Positions 15,923 to 16,048 of a stretch of DNA of 16,048 nt are shown one piece after another. A model generated the notes under the pieces. The model worked only from the letters and a program-made list of their open reading frames with translations. It was not told where the DNA came from and made no database searches. A program made the translations under genes and the position numbers. Origin of the DNA: an uncultured Clostridia bacterium (GTDB taxonomy: Bacteria; Bacillota_A; Clostridia; Christensenellales; CAG-138); assembly GCA_946623765.1 (NCBI GenBank), contig CAMORL010000023.1, positions 1 through 16,048 of the forward strand. The letters are read 5' to 3'. Within the stretch, counting starts at the first letter, position 1, and the number at the start of each line of letters is the position of its first letter.

Positions 15923-16048
15923 TCAAAAGTCGAAATAGTCCTGCGCGTTACGGAAACAGACGCCTTCCGCGATCGCGCGAAGCGCGCGCGCATCGTTCGG
16001 GTATTCGCCGTTTTCGACCCATTCGCCGATCAGATCGCAGAGGATGCG
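15923..16048 (-). CDS. uxaC: C-terminal fragment, probable glucuronate (uronate) isomerase
   Basis: Only the last 41 residues are in the window; the gene enters from the right edge and ends at TGA (15923-15925, minus strand). The fragment shows LCDLIGEWVENGEYPND, then LRAIAEGVCFRNAQDYF at the end. From memory this spacing (LxxxIGxW-E-GxxPxD, later NAxxYF) matches the C-termini of uronate isomerases, which convert glucuronate or galacturonate to fructuronate or tagaturonate. Codon usage and base composition resemble the neighbouring genes. It is convergent with the NRPS operon and unlikely to be co-regulated with it. The identification rests on a short tail and could be wrong; another sugar-isomerase-like protein is possible. 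Confidence 0.55.
   Translation of the reverse strand, partial: RILCDLIGEWVENGEYPNDARALRAIAEGVCFRNAQDYFDF

Noticed and set aside
15960..15992. GC-rich alternating CG tract that looked like a repeat or terminator stem
   Set aside because: It is inside the coding frame of the probable uronate isomerase (Arg/Ala codons) and has no adjoining T-run.

Overview
The window looks like a chromosomal segment of a moderately GC-rich member of the Firmicutes (Clostridia-like, plausibly from a gut or rumen). The signs are a lipoprotein-type sugar-binding protein, GGAGG-type ribosome binding sites, TATAAT promoters, an AraC regulator fused to a GH39 domain, and a STAS/SpoIIE-type partner-switch module. The species cannot be named from the sequence.

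Left part (1-2693, minus strand): a sugar ABC importer operon read right to left. It encodes a two-domain RbsA/MglA-like ATPase, an RbsC-like permease and the N-terminus of a lipoprotein sugar-binding protein that runs off the left edge. A roughly 190-bp divergent control region follows. On the plus strand comes a large one-component regulator (2888-5404), with an AraC-type sensor and DNA-binding half fused to a GH39 beta-xylosidase-like domain. The GH39 general acid/base glutamate appears to be replaced by glutamine, so the domain may be a sugar sensor rather than an enzyme.

Centre and right (5477-15841, plus strand): a compact four-gene operon with its own promoter and a strong terminator. 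The order is an Sfp-type 4'-phosphopantetheinyl transferase, a small STAS anti-anti-sigma-like protein, a membrane protein joining an extracellular sensor, HAMP, PP2C/SpoIIE phosphatase and RsbW-like HATPase, and a 2422-residue two-module NRPS (C-A-T-C-A-T-R). The first three genes overlap by 4 bp (ATGA); the NRPS follows after 22 bp. The transferase should activate the NRPS carrier domains. The NRPS should build a dipeptide, possibly N-acylated, and release it by reduction as an aldehyde or alcohol, or as a cyclised pyrazinone-type product. The STAS and phosphatase/kinase pair is a phospho-switch with no sigma factor in the window. Its co-transcription with the synthetase is the most interesting feature here.

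Right edge (15923-16048, minus strand): the C-terminus of a protein that resembles glucuronate (uronate) isomerase. The NRPS operon therefore sits between carbohydrate-use genes. No RNA genes, CRISPR arrays, transposases or phage genes were seen.
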